NCBI GenBank assembly: GCA_030263535.1
Contig: SZPB01000004.1
Span: 1 to 58,660, forward strand
Length of the DNA: 58,660 nucleotides
From: Cytophagia bacterium CHB2
GTDB lineage: Bacteria; Zhuqueibacterota; Zhuqueibacteria; Zhuqueibacterales; Zhuqueibacteraceae
Reading direction: 5' to 3'
The translations under genes were made by a program, and so were the position numbers. The notes under the pieces are model-generated. The model was not told where the DNA came from. It saw nothing but the letters and a program-made list of their open reading frames with translations, and did not search any database. This document shows, piece by piece, positions 9,464-18,430 of this stretch; positions within the stretch are counted from its first letter, which is position 1, and each line of letters starts with the position of its first letter.

Positions 9464-11278
9464 ATGAGCTGCAAAAGTTACAAGATCAGTGCGCTGCTTT
9501 CATTGGCGCTGCTGTTGTGCGTAGTGTTGGAAAATGCTTCTGCGCAACCCTTCACCTGGTCCAAAGCCGGTTCGCGCCCGCAGGATTATGACATGGGCGG
9601 GGATCCGACCGTGAGTCATGGTTCTGCGAATGGCGGCTTCATCAAATCGAAAGTGGCGACCATCAACGGCTTTGGCACATACTTGACGAGCATTGCACCC
9701 GGCCAGTATCGCAATCAAGCCATAAAGCTTTCCGCATACGTGAAAACCGTAAACGTCGCAAGTTTCGCGGGCTTGTGGATGCGCGTCGATGCCGGCAATC
9801 AAACGTTAAGCTTTGACAACATGGGAACGCGGCCGCTGGTGGGCACCATGGATTGGGAGCAATACGAAATCATATTAGACGTTCCCGAAAACAGCACGGC
9901 CATTTTTTTCGGCTTGACAATCGACGGTACCGGCGAAGCCTATGTGGATGGTTTGCAAATAGAACCGGCAGCGCGCACGTGGAGCGTTATCAGCACCGGC
10001 ACGACCCAAACGATTTTAGCGCTTAAAGCCGTGGACGAAAACACGGTTTGGGCCGGCGCTTCGGGCGGTACCTATTTGCGCTCCACGGACGGCGGCGCGA
10101 CTTGGAAAACGGGCGTCGTGCCTGGAGCGCAGACGCTCCTCTTTAACTCCATCGCCGTTATCAATCAAGACACGGCTTATTACACTGGACAGGATTGGAA
10201 CACATTGCAAGACGCTCGCATCTACAAAACCACGGACGGCGGCGCGACCTGGACGCAGCAATATCGCAACACCGGCGCCGGCGCTTTTTTCAACAGCATT
10301 GCCTTTTGGGATGCAAACAATGGTTTGGCAACGAGTGATCCCGTTGACGGAAGTTTTTTGATCGTTACCACCACGGATGGCGGTGCGACGTGGAACCAGG
10401 TGCCGGCGGCAAATCTTCCCGCGCCGAAGCCAAACGAATGGGCGGGTTTTGGCGATGCGGGCGGTACCACGTTGTTCGTTGAAGGAACAAAAAATGCCTG
10501 GTTCGGCACCGGCAACGGAACTCCGATTCGCGTGATCAAATCCACGGATCAAGGGAAAGCCTGGACCTCCGTAAGCACACCGTTACCGAGCAGTGGAGAT
10601 TTTTTCGGGATCAGTACAGTAGCATTCGCAGATTCGCTTACGGGCTTTGCCGGAGGTTATAAGTCTTCCTATAGCAAAACCGAGACGATGTTAGTGAAAA
10701 CCACGGATGGCGGCCAGAGTTGGAATTTGGTTCCGGCTCTCAACCTTCATCCTTCGACTCTGCAGTTTGTCCCGAATACCAATAACAACATGTTGGTGGC
10801 CAGTTCGGCCCAAGGCACGGCCTATTCCAATGACGGCGGCGACACTTGGCAAATTCTTCCAAGCACACAACCAACCTTTGCGCTCAGCTTTGTCAGTCCC
10901 ACGGTTGGTTGGGCCGCCAGCTATTCACCCTCGGGAAAGATATTTAAGTTCGCCGGTGAGTTGAGCACCGCGGTTGCCGAGCGGCCATCCGCGCAACCTT
11001 CTGGCTTTCACCTCGCGCAAAATTATCCCAATCCCTTCAATCCTTCGACGATGATTCAATACCAACTGCCGCGCGCCGCGCAAGTGCAACTCGCCATTTA
11101 CAATCTGCTCGGCGAGAAAGTGCGCACGCTGGTTGATGCAAAGGAGTCCGCGGGCTTGAAGCAAATCACGTGGGACGGCCGCAACGACCGCGGCGAGCGC
11201 GTGAGCAGCGGCGTGTATCTCTATCGCCTCGAAGCCGGTGAGTTCAGCACGGCAAAGCGGCTTTTGTTGATGAAATGA
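9464..11278 (+). CDS. Secreted YCF48/BNR-repeat protein with C-terminal T9SS/FlgD-like sorting domain
   Basis: About 604 aa from ATG 9464, preceded by GAGGAGG; an in-frame ATG at 9449 lies before that ribosome site. A Sec signal ('LLSLALLLCVVLENASA') leads to a carbohydrate-binding-like beta domain (about 30-170). Six or so propeller blades follow, carrying the Asp-box-like 'STDGGATW', 'TTDGGATW' and 'SNDGGDTW' motifs, related to YCF48/sortilin-type propellers. The last ~85 residues start at 'LAQNYPNPFNPST' and end 'AKRLLLMK', the FlgD-like/type IX sorting domain of FCB-group secreted proteins. It is probably exported to the cell surface or medium; its ligand is unknown. It is paralogous to the following gene. 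Confidence 0.88.
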   Translation: MSCKSYKISALLSLALLLCVVLENASAQPFTWSKAGSRPQDYDMGGDPTVSHGSANGGFIKSKVATINGFGTYLTSIAPGQYRNQAIKLSAYVKTVNVASFAGLWMRVDAGNQTLSFDNMGTRPLVGTMDWEQYEIILDVPENSTAIFFGLTIDGTGEAYVDGLQIEPAARTWSVISTGTTQTILALKAVDENTVWAGASGGTYLRSTDGGATWKTGVVPGAQTLLFNSIAVINQDTAYYTGQDWNTLQDARIYKTTDGGATWTQQYRNTGAGAFFNSIAFWDANNGLATSDPVDGSFLIVTTTDGGATWNQVPAANLPAPKPNEWAGFGDAGGTTLFVEGTKNAWFGTGNGTPIRVIKSTDQGKAWTSVSTPLPSSGDFFGISTVAFADSLTGFAGGYKSSYSKTETMLVKTTDGGQSWNLVPALNLHPSTLQFVPNTNNNMLVASSAQGTAYSNDGGDTWQILPSTQPTFALSFVSPTVGWAASYSPSGKIFKFAGELSTAVAERPSAQPSGFHLAQNYPNPFNPSTMIQYQLPRAAQVQLAIYNLLGEKVRTLVDAKESAGLKQITWDGRNDRGERVSSGVYLYRLEAGEFSTAKRLLLMK

Positions 11279-11325
11279 ATGATTGTAGGGGCAGTTGCGA
11301 GCACACGCGAGGAAGAGAAAGATAA

Positions 11326-12741
11326 ATGAGCGGGAAGCAATTCCTATTCATTCTTATCAGCGCGTGGCATGCCGTGTTCGCAAGCTGGGCGCAATCGTAC
11401 TGGCAATTGCAAGCCGAGTTGAGCCCGCTTGCGCCGCCGGTGAATCTTGCCGTAGTAAATGATCAAAGCGCATGGCTATGCGACTTCAATGGGCAAGTGT
11501 GGCGCACCAATGATGCCGGCAAAACCTGGCGGCTGATTGCAACCGTGACGCGTGAGGAAAAAATCTCTTGCCTCGCGGCCGTCGATTCAAATATTGCCAT
11601 TGCCGGCGGTGCGGGCGCGGAACGTGAGAACGGCAGTGCGAATTTGTATCGCACGATTGACGGCGGTCAAAGCTGGCAAGTGGCTTACACAGCCAAAGGA
11701 CCCACGCCATATTGGTATGCGGTGCATTGGTTTGACACCGGGAATGGCATTGCGTTGAGCAATCCCCCCAGTGCGCATGAAAATTTTTTGATTGCAAAAA
11801 CCAATGATGCTGGCGCAACCTGGCGGCGTATTGCGCAAATGCCGCAGCCGCAAGAACAGGAGTCTGGGCTATCCCATGCTTGCTTTTTTTATGATCATCT
11901 TCACGGTTGGTTCGGCACTGTAGTGGATATACATCGAAATCAGGGCAACCGTATGTTTCGCACCAGCGACGGCGGTGAAAGTTGGATTCTCCTTCCCAAC
12001 GCGTTGAGCGTAGAGTTGCAAGCTTTGCATTTCATTTCGCCCAGCATCGGCTTGCGAGCCTCGGCACAACCTCCTTTCCTGGCACGCACCACGGACAGCG
12101 GTCAGACGTGGCAGCCGATCAATGATCTTCCAGTAGCAGAAGTGCAATATCTCACATTGTTCACCGGCGTCAACGCGGCTTCGCATCAGCAATTGTGGCT
12201 TTATGGCGAAGCCGGGCCGGATTTTCGACCTTTTATTTTAACCAGCGTTGATGGCGGATTGGCGTGGGAAGAGCAGATACTCGCCGACGTGGGTGTGAGC
12301 AAAGTGCTGACCTTTGCGGCTATTGCCTTTGGTGCGAGCAATGACAGTGTGCAAGCTTGGGGCGTGGTTTATGACTTTCATACAAAGCGCGGCGGCATCA
12401 TCAGTTATCGGGCTGCTTGCGGTGCGACTACAGTCGTACAAGAGAAGATGAATGAGCTTCCGCACCACCACGTGTTGGCGCAGAATTATCCCAACCCGTT
12501 CAATTCCTCGACTGTGATTCAATATGTACTGCAACGCACCGGGCACGCGCAACTTGTGATTTGCAACCTCCGCGGCGAGAGAGTACGCACATTGGTCGAT
12601 ACGAAAGAATCCGCGGGAGTGAAGCAAGCCACGTGGGATGGCCGAGATGAACACGGCCAATGCGTAAGCAGTGGCGTGTACCTCTATCGCTTCCAGGCCG
12701 GCGAGTTCAGCGTTGCAAAGCGGCTTTTGTTGATGAAATAA
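11326..12741 (+). CDS. Secreted YCF48/BNR-repeat protein with C-terminal sorting domain, paralogue of the preceding gene
   Basis: A 471-aa protein from ATG 11326 with GAGGAAG upstream. It has a signal peptide ending near 'VFASWAQS' and a propeller with repeated '(T/S)(D/N)DAG(K/A)TW', 'TIDGGQSW' and 'TSDGGESW' motifs. Its 'LAQNYPNPFNSST' sorting domain is nearly identical at the end to that of the preceding gene, down to 'AKRLLLMK'. It lacks the N-terminal carbohydrate-binding-like domain. The 47-bp gap and shared tail suggest a tandem duplication with divergence of the exposed propeller. A strong hairpin follows the stop codon. Confidence 0.87.
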   Translation: MSGKQFLFILISAWHAVFASWAQSYWQLQAELSPLAPPVNLAVVNDQSAWLCDFNGQVWRTNDAGKTWRLIATVTREEKISCLAAVDSNIAIAGGAGAERENGSANLYRTIDGGQSWQVAYTAKGPTPYWYAVHWFDTGNGIALSNPPSAHENFLIAKTNDAGATWRRIAQMPQPQEQESGLSHACFFYDHLHGWFGTVVDIHRNQGNRMFRTSDGGESWILLPNALSVELQALHFISPSIGLRASAQPPFLARTTDSGQTWQPINDLPVAEVQYLTLFTGVNAASHQQLWLYGEAGPDFRPFILTSVDGGLAWEEQILADVGVSKVLTFAAIAFGASNDSVQAWGVVYDFHTKRGGIISYRAACGATTVVQEKMNELPHHHVLAQNYPNPFNSSTVIQYVLQRTGHAQLVICNLRGERVRTLVDTKESAGVKQATWDGRDEHGQCVSSGVYLYRFQAGEFSVAKRLLLMK

Positions 12742-12743
12742 AA

Positions 12744-12801
12744 CACCCCGGCCGAGGCGCATGGCGGTCATGTGGGGACGTCATGCGCGAAGCCGGGGTT
12801 T
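12744..12801. terminator. Strong hairpin terminator after the secreted-protein pair
   Basis: Three bases after the stop codon there is a long two-part stem: CCCCGGC (12746-12752) with GCCGGGG (12792-12798), and inside it GCGCATG (12757-12763) with CATGCGC (12782-12788). Flanking AAAC and GTTT make it usable in both directions, although the T-run on the plus side is short. Confidence 0.65.
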
Positions 12802-13017
12802 AATTGTGTGAGATTTTTGCTTCAATTTTTTGTCTTTCACCATCAAGCGCGACGGCGAAGACTTTGACACGATCTGGCTTTATCCGAACAGACTTCTTCG
12901 TACCGGCTTTTATCGGCTTCACCTTCGACGCACTGCATCCCTTTGCCCCCTTACTTGCCTTGTAAAACTTTTCATCACAGAGATACACAGGATTCACCAA
13001 CTATCTTGGAGATGGGG

Positions 13018-14019
13018 ATGTTCGTGGAATGCGGCGTTTTAAAAACGAACACCGCGCGGGAGCTCTGGAACGAAGCTGATTTTTCCGGCATACTCGGCCA
13101 TAGCGCGATCATGCAGAGTGTGTTTGCACTCTTGCGGCAGGTGATGCCCACGGACGTGCGCGTGCTCATTTCGGGAGAAAGCGGCACCGGCAAGGAGTGC
13201 ATCGCGCGCGCCATTCATGACGGCAGCCCGCGCCAGCAAGGCCCTTTTGTGGCGGTGGATTGCGGCGCCCTGCCGGCGAATTTGCTGGAAAGCGAGTTGT
13301 TCGGCTATGTCAAAGGCGCCTTCACCGGCGCGGATCGAGATCGCAAGGGACTGTTTGAAGAAGCCCACGGCGGCACGCTGTTCCTCGACGAGATCGTCAA
13401 CATGCCGATGGAGCTGCAAGCCAAGCTGCTACGCGCCATCCAAGAAAGTGAAATCCGCCCGCTGGGCAGCTCGCAGGTTAGAAAAGTGAACGCGCGCATT
13501 ATCGCCGCGGCCAGCGAGAGCGTGCGGGATGAGATGATCGCCGGCAAATTTCGCCGCGATCTCTTTTATCGCCTTAACGTCGTCAATATCAACCTGCCCG
13601 CGCTGCGCGAGAGAAAAGAAGACATCCCTATTCTTGCCGAGCATTTTCTCAGCGCGATGAACAAAAAGTACGGCAAGCACCTCAAAGGCTTTCACGCCGA
13701 TACCATGCCGCATTTGGAGGCCTACGCCTGGCCCGGTAACATCCGCGAGCTGGAGCACGCCATGGAGCGCGCCGTGGTGCTCTGCCAATCCGAGCAACTG
13801 CGCCAAACCGATTTCCCCTTTTTTGAAACACCTTCTGCCGCCGGCAACACGCTGTTTCAACCGCGCCCCTGGGATGAAGCCATCTTCGAGCTGAAAAGGC
13901 AGTATCTCGCCAATGTTTTAAAATATACTGGCGGTGCTAAAAAGCAAGCTGCGGAGATTTTACAAATTCAACCGACTTATTTGAGCCGGCTGCTGAAGAA
14001 TTTGCGGGTTGAGGAGTGA
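13018..14019 (+). CDS. Sigma-54-dependent activator without a sensor domain
   Basis: ATG 13018 is preferred (GGAG at 13008-13011; an ATG at 13012 is also in frame), giving 333 aa. After only ~20 residues it enters a complete AAA+ enhancer-binding domain: 'ILGHS' start, Walker A 'GESGTGKE', 'GAFTGA', Walker B '[13 protein letters not shown]', and '[13 protein letters not shown]'. A Fis-like helix-turn-helix follows ('[19 protein letters not shown]'). It lacks any receiver, GAF or PAS domain, so activity is likely set by partner binding or by expression, as in PspF-type activators. It stands ~470 bp upstream of the large leaderless-protein cluster, and a candidate sigma-54 promoter lies between them, so it may control that cluster. 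Confidence 0.9.
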   Translation: MFVECGVLKTNTARELWNEADFSGILGHSAIMQSVFALLRQVMPTDVRVLISGESGTGKECIARAIHDGSPRQQGPFVAVDCGALPANLLESELFGYVKGAFTGADRDRKGLFEEAHGGTLFLDEIVNMPMELQAKLLRAIQESEIRPLGSSQVRKVNARIIAAASESVRDEMIAGKFRRDLFYRLNVVNINLPALRERKEDIPILAEHFLSAMNKKYGKHLKGFHADTMPHLEAYAWPGNIRELEHAMERAVVLCQSEQLRQTDFPFFETPSAAGNTLFQPRPWDEAIFELKRQYLANVLKYTGGAKKQAAEILQIQPTYLSRLLKNLRVEE

Positions 14020-14072
14020 GCAAGGCTCTTAGGCGCAGAAAAATACTCTTAACGTTGCCGTGTCTTTTTTGA

Positions 14073-14153
14073 ACGCGGATGACACGGATTGAGCGGATTG
14101 GCGCGGATAAAGCCCAAAAAATAAAAATCCGTGGGAATCCGTGTCATCCGCGT
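14073..14153. repeat. Perfect 18-bp inverted repeat element
   Basis: ACGCGGATGACACGGATT at 14073-14090 is repeated exactly in inverted form at 14136-14153, with a 45-bp middle rich in related fragments (GCGGATTGGCGCGGAT). A diverged single arm of the same family occurs at 28398-28425. This looks like a dispersed intergenic repeat, not an operator. The rest of the 14020-14487 gap holds the candidate promoter described next and no gene. Confidence 0.7.
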
Positions 14154-14359
14154 AACCCGTGTTTAAAAGCTTTCTTCTTCGATGCTGTCCGCTGGTCGTT
14201 TTTTAATGCTTGGGAATTTTTTAAAGCCTTCAACCTTCTTCGTTTATCCTTTTATACCATTCTGCAGATCTGAAAGGATAAGTTTTCCTTTTCGCCCGGT
14301 GAAATGACTTTGCGATCTAAGTTTACAAGATAATTGAGTTGTCAAGCCATATCCGTGCC

Positions 14360-14375
14360 TGGCATATTATTTGTC
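14360..14375 (+). promoter_or_regulatory. Candidate sigma-54 (-24/-12) promoter
   Basis: TGGCAT, then five bases, then TTGTC, matches the sigma-54 consensus TGGCAC-N5-TTGCA except for C-to-T at the sixth base and GC-to-GT at -12. The GG and GT are separated by exactly 10 bases. It sits ~113 bp before the first cluster gene and ~340 bp after a sigma-54 activator gene. The match is good but not perfect. Confidence 0.5.
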
Positions 14376-14487
14376 ATTGTCGAATTCGAAAATGCAGGCG
14401 TGTAACATCTCGAGGTCATCTGGAAATTTTACAGCGTTCAACTTCTCTGTGAAAGAAATCGCGAGAGAACCAAAGGAGGTATCATAT

Positions 14488-16854
14488 ATGAAGAATCAAG
14501 CGCCATTCCTGGATGTCAGCAGTTTCATTGCGGAAGAAGTCAGCCGACTGCCCCTTGAGACTTCAGCTCCTCCCAGCAGTCCTTTCTTGTCGCTTTACGA
14601 ATCTGAGGAAGGCGGCGGCCTGGTCGATCCGGAAACCGAAGAGTACGTCGCATTTTTGAATGAATTTTACGACGAAGAATTCCATCAAGCTCTGTCCACA
14701 TTGGTGAATGAGGCTGCGGCCATTTACGAAACAAGCTTTCCGCACGAACAGGAAGATCCCCAAACCATCGCTTACCAAGCCGAAAGGCTCCTCAATCAAC
14801 ATTTCGCTCCTCTCGTTGCAGAGGCCGAGACCAAGCTGGAGGCGCTTGCCCGGGAGCTTAGCCAGCGCGATCCGAACACGCTTACAGAGGACGAGATCGA
14901 AACCATTGTTGACCGGTATCAACCTGCGGTTGAGCTCACACCGAACTTTGAAGAATTCCTGGGAAAACTCTGGAAAGGCGTCAAGAAAGTAGCAAGCAAG
15001 GCTGTTGACCTCGCCAAAAAGGGTGTGAGCTTTGCGGCCAAGTTGGGTCTCGGGCCGATTCTCAACAAACTCAAAGCGTTTATTAAACCGCTATTGAAAC
15101 GCGTCGTGCAGACCGCCATAGACAAGCTCCCCAGCCAGCTTCAGCCCATCGCCCAGAAGTTAGCCGAGAAGGTGCCCTTCTTGAATGAATTCGAGGAAAG
15201 TCATAACCACGCGTCAAGTAACGCTGCAACCTGTAATGCTTGTCGCATTCAACATGAGTTTAATCAGCAGGTCGCCAACGTCCTGTTCGCGCGTTCGGAG
15301 GTGGAGCAAGATCTAGAGGTCGCGAGGGTTTTGACCGAGCATGATGGTGACAACACTTATCCTTTAGCCGAACTGGATCGCGCCAGAGGACAATTTGTTG
15401 AGAATTTGCGGCGGCTGAAAGAGGGCGAGGATCCAACTCCTCATGTCGAAAACTTCCTTCCGGCTATTTTGCCAGCATTACGAATCGGTCTAAAACTTAT
15501 TGGCCGTAAAAGGGTCGTGGGGTTTTTGGCCAATTTGCTTGGCAAGCTCATCGGCAAATTTGTTGACCCTCAACATGCCGGCCCACTCTCGCAGGCGATC
15601 GTGGATGCAGGGCTGAAGCTCTTGCAATTAGAGACCACACCCGAAGATGCTGCGCAAGCGGCCGCAGAGGCAGTCGCAGCCACCGTCGAGGAAACCATGC
15701 GTCGTGTGGCGGCTGCCCCGGATTACGTGCTGGACAATCAGGAACTGCTGGAGGGCTTTGCGCTTGAAGCCTTTGAGCATGCTGCAGCCGCCAATCTTCC
15801 ACCGGTCTTGCCGGCAGGAACTTATGTCAAGAGACCCGATCTCGTGGAAGCGAAAAAGCATGGAGGAACCTGGGTCATGATGCCGCGCGGCCGCCGAAAG
15901 CGATATAAGAAGTTTAGCCGAAGAATTCCCACCAGGCTCACGCCGCATAAAGTGTTGAATCTCGACACCTCGGAGGGAAATTCTTTAGGGGAAGTTTTAG
16001 AGGAGCAGCTTGGGGTTGAACCCGGCGAAGAAGTTGAAGCCTTTGTGCATCTTTACGAAGCAATTCCCGGCACCAGCTTGTCAGATATCAGCCGATTGGA
16101 AAATAACACGGTCGGCTTGGATAATGAGCATGGCCAACTTCATCCATTGACCATCGAGGCGGCCGAACTGTTATTGGGAGAACCGGGATTAGGCCGCGAG
16201 ACCAACGGTGGCAACGCCTCGGATCAGCACACTGCCACTGCCGGCCAGCGCTTCTACCACGTGCAGATTCCGGGGAAACGCGCGCTTACGGTTCCAGGAC
16301 GAGCCGGACGGACGAAAAAACGCGGCCCGACTCGAGTTCGGCTGATTCTCGATTTTCCCAAAAACGAAATCCGGATTTATCTTTTTTTGAGTGAAATTCG
16401 CGCGCAAGAGGTCGCCGTGAAACTTCGCCAGCACACTCACCTCGGCATGGTTGTGGCTCGTTTGGGGCACCTCGCGGAGCGCGGGCTGCGCAAAGCCCTG
16501 ACCCGCGGCTTTGGCCGATTGAAAATCATTCACGATGCTGTGACGCCGGACCAATGGACGACTGCGTTTAGCCGCGTGCCCTCCGTGGTTCCTGAAACTT
16601 TCTTGGGACGCTTGCAAGAGTGGGTTCTGAAAGGACTCACGGCTCATTTGAAGCAACACGGGGAGGAATTTATCAAAGCTGCTGAAGATACCGCTGATGG
16701 CGTGACGATCATGATCACCCTTGGCAATCCCCCGGGATTTCCTCAGCTTCGCCAGGCGCTCAAAGGCAAGGGATTTTCGCTGACGAGCTTAAAGATGACC
16801 GGCAGCGAACCTGCGGTAAATTTCAAGATCACCCCAGGCTACAGCCATGAATGA
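14488..16854 (+). CDS. Large leaderless cluster protein with 'SPFL' N-terminus and cationic amphipathic helices
   Basis: A 788-aa protein from ATG 14488, preceded by AAAGGAGGT; this start is firm. It has no Sec signal. The first ~50 residues contain 'PFLDVSSFIAEEV' and 'SSPFLSLYESEEGGGL', followed by an acidic helical region. Residues ~165-235 form a run of lysine-rich amphipathic helices ('LGKLWKGVKKVASKAVDLAK', 'ILNKLKAFIKPLLKRVVQ'), and a second such stretch occurs near 330-370. A paired-cysteine motif 'CNACRIQH' lies near 245. The C-terminal third is beta/alpha and basic. I do not recognise a named family; membrane insertion or cargo packing of the helices is inference. Its stop overlaps the next gene's start by 8 bp, so the two are translationally coupled. 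Confidence 0.8.
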   Translation: MKNQAPFLDVSSFIAEEVSRLPLETSAPPSSPFLSLYESEEGGGLVDPETEEYVAFLNEFYDEEFHQALSTLVNEAAAIYETSFPHEQEDPQTIAYQAERLLNQHFAPLVAEAETKLEALARELSQRDPNTLTEDEIETIVDRYQPAVELTPNFEEFLGKLWKGVKKVASKAVDLAKKGVSFAAKLGLGPILNKLKAFIKPLLKRVVQTAIDKLPSQLQPIAQKLAEKVPFLNEFEESHNHASSNAATCNACRIQHEFNQQVANVLFARSEVEQDLEVARVLTEHDGDNTYPLAELDRARGQFVENLRRLKEGEDPTPHVENFLPAILPALRIGLKLIGRKRVVGFLANLLGKLIGKFVDPQHAGPLSQAIVDAGLKLLQLETTPEDAAQAAAEAVAATVEETMRRVAAAPDYVLDNQELLEGFALEAFEHAAAANLPPVLPAGTYVKRPDLVEAKKHGGTWVMMPRGRRKRYKKFSRRIPTRLTPHKVLNLDTSEGNSLGEVLEEQLGVEPGEEVEAFVHLYEAIPGTSLSDISRLENNTVGLDNEHGQLHPLTIEAAELLLGEPGLGRETNGGNASDQHTATAGQRFYHVQIPGKRALTVPGRAGRTKKRGPTRVRLILDFPKNEIRIYLFLSEIRAQEVAVKLRQHTHLGMVVARLGHLAERGLRKALTRGFGRLKIIHDAVTPDQWTTAFSRVPSVVPETFLGRLQEWVLKGLTAHLKQHGEEFIKAAEDTADGVTIMITLGNPPGFPQLRQALKGKGFSLTSLKMTGSEPAVNFKITPGYSHE

Positions 16855-18109
16855 TTCCAGCAGCGGAATTCGAAATCAGCTCTCTCGCCAAGCGGCACAT
16901 TGGATCGACGCAGCAGCCCGGCTGCAGAAACTGGACGACCTGGCTTCACCCGCGGCGTGGAACAGTCTCGAACGCTATCTCGGATTGTCCATTCGGCAGC
17001 ACCTCGCGGAAGTTGCCGCGCGCCTAAACCGCGAAGGCGCACTTTTGCAAGCGACGTTCGACGCCGCGCACTCTTCCGCCAATATCGCAACGATGCGACG
17101 TCAGTTACTCGGGTTCCGTAGCTTCTATCTGCGGGTTGAGACAACGCTGGATTTCTATGCTGACGCGATCAACACCCGAACGAGCCCGGCGATGGCGGGA
17201 ATGATGAAGGCTTGCGATACCCTGGCGCATCGCAGCATGGCCCAGTTTCTCGATCAACTGGGCAAGCCGGGGCCGGTGGTGTTGAGCTATATCGACAAAG
17301 GCCTCGGCGCTTCCATCCTCAAGGCCGGTCTGCGGCTCTGGGATGGCACCAGTATGAATCCTGTTGCGGCCATCAAAATCACCCGGCACAACTTGCACCG
17401 GTCGACGGCGCTCATTCATGAGGCCGGCCATCAAGTGGCGCACATTGTGGGCTGGAATGAAGAGCTTGCCGCTGCGCTTGGCGCCGGTTTGCGTGAGGCG
17501 CCGGCCGGCGCCGCGGAAGCATGGGCAAGCTGGGCTTCCGAGATTGCGGCAGATGCCTTTGCTTTTGTTCATACCGGGTATGCCAGCGTTGCCGCGCTGT
17601 ACGGTGTGTTGGATGGAGGAGCGGCCACGGTTTTTCGCCACATTCCCGGCGACCCTCACCCCATCAGCTTTATCCGGCTCCTGCTTGGCGTGGAGATGTG
17701 CCGGCAATTTTTTGGCGCCGGCCCCTGGGACCAGCTCGCCGAGGCGTGGATGCAGTTGTATCCACTTGAAAAGGCTCCTGAAGCAACCGAGCCGTTACTG
17801 CGCGCCTCGCTGCCGTTGCTTCCCAATATTGTCGATATCACGTTACGACAGCCCTTGCGAGCGTTTGGCAGCCGTCCCCTCATCGCCTTGATCGATCCTG
17901 AGCGTGTCAAGCCGCAAACACTTCTCGCATTGGAGCAACAACTTGGAGCTGCGCTGTACACCTCCATGCATTGGATTTGGACGGAGGCATTGCGGCTGCT
18001 GGCGCTAACCGGCCTGCGCATGGCCACGATGCTGGAGAGAAAGACGAATATGTTCAAACAGCAAGAAGAGTGGATGTTAAGACTCGGCGGCGCGGTGCAA
18101 GCCGCTTAA
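16847..18109 (+). CDS. Putative zinc metalloprotease (HEAGH) of the cluster
   Basis: A 420-aa protein with no signal peptide, starting inside the end of the previous gene. It carries a zincin motif H191-E-A-G-H195 in 'ALIHEAGHQVAHI'. A likely third ligand, Glu232, lies in 'ASEIAADAFAF', 37 residues further on, which is a gluzincin-like arrangement. The flanks are mostly helical, with several hydrophobic helices near the C-terminus ('WTEALRLLALTGLRMATML'). It probably hydrolyses a protein substrate. Given the coupling to the SPFL protein it may process or release that protein or other cluster members. It resembles no well-known peptidase family beyond the motif. Confidence 0.75.
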   Translation: MNDSSSGIRNQLSRQAAHWIDAAARLQKLDDLASPAAWNSLERYLGLSIRQHLAEVAARLNREGALLQATFDAAHSSANIATMRRQLLGFRSFYLRVETTLDFYADAINTRTSPAMAGMMKACDTLAHRSMAQFLDQLGKPGPVVLSYIDKGLGASILKAGLRLWDGTSMNPVAAIKITRHNLHRSTALIHEAGHQVAHIVGWNEELAAALGAGLREAPAGAAEAWASWASEIAADAFAFVHTGYASVAALYGVLDGGAATVFRHIPGDPHPISFIRLLLGVEMCRQFFGAGPWDQLAEAWMQLYPLEKAPEATEPLLRASLPLLPNIVDITLRQPLRAFGSRPLIALIDPERVKPQTLLALEQQLGAALYTSMHWIWTEALRLLALTGLRMATMLERKTNMFKQQEEWMLRLGGAVQAA

Positions 18110-18135
18110 ACCCAAATAGTAAGGAGAATACAATC

Positions 18136-18366
18136 ATGCCAGAACAAACACCACAACAGCAACCTATCCCGGCCCTGAAAGAATTCCAGGATATCCGGAA
18201 CGTACTGCGGGTGCCATTCCCTGAAGATCTCACAGATGCGGAACCTCCTGGTGAACTACCCCCAAATAGACGGTGGCGAGGGCCGTGTCTTGGCTACCCG
18301 CCAATTACAGTTGGGGCAACTACTGCAGCGCCAACCGACAAGCCTAAAACAGAAAAGAAAACGTAA
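18136..18366 (+). CDS. Small proline-rich protein
   Basis: A 76-aa protein with a clear ribosome site (AAGGAG 10 bases before ATG 18136). It is proline-rich and looks unstructured at both ends, with 'QTPQQQPIPALKEFQD' at the start and 'TDKPKTEKKT' at the end. It has no signal peptide or membrane segment. It lies 26 bp after the metalloprotease gene and 64 bp before the next gene in the same cluster. Its function is unknown; a linker, chaperone or adaptor role would be a guess. Confidence 0.65.
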   Translation: MPEQTPQQQPIPALKEFQDIRNVLRVPFPEDLTDAEPPGELPPNRRWRGPCLGYPPITVGATTAAPTDKPKTEKKT

Positions 18367-18430
18367 GGGAGATGGCAATACAGTCTTGTCGAGAATTTAA
18401 TTTACATTTAGATATTAAGGAGGCATAGAT

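Noticed and set aside
12800-13000. 66-aa minus-strand ORF rich in lysine
   Set aside because: It has no clear ribosome site, its start lies in a 'CACAGAGATACACAGGATT' repeat-like sequence and it ends in the terminator hairpin; it may be real, but the evidence is too weak.
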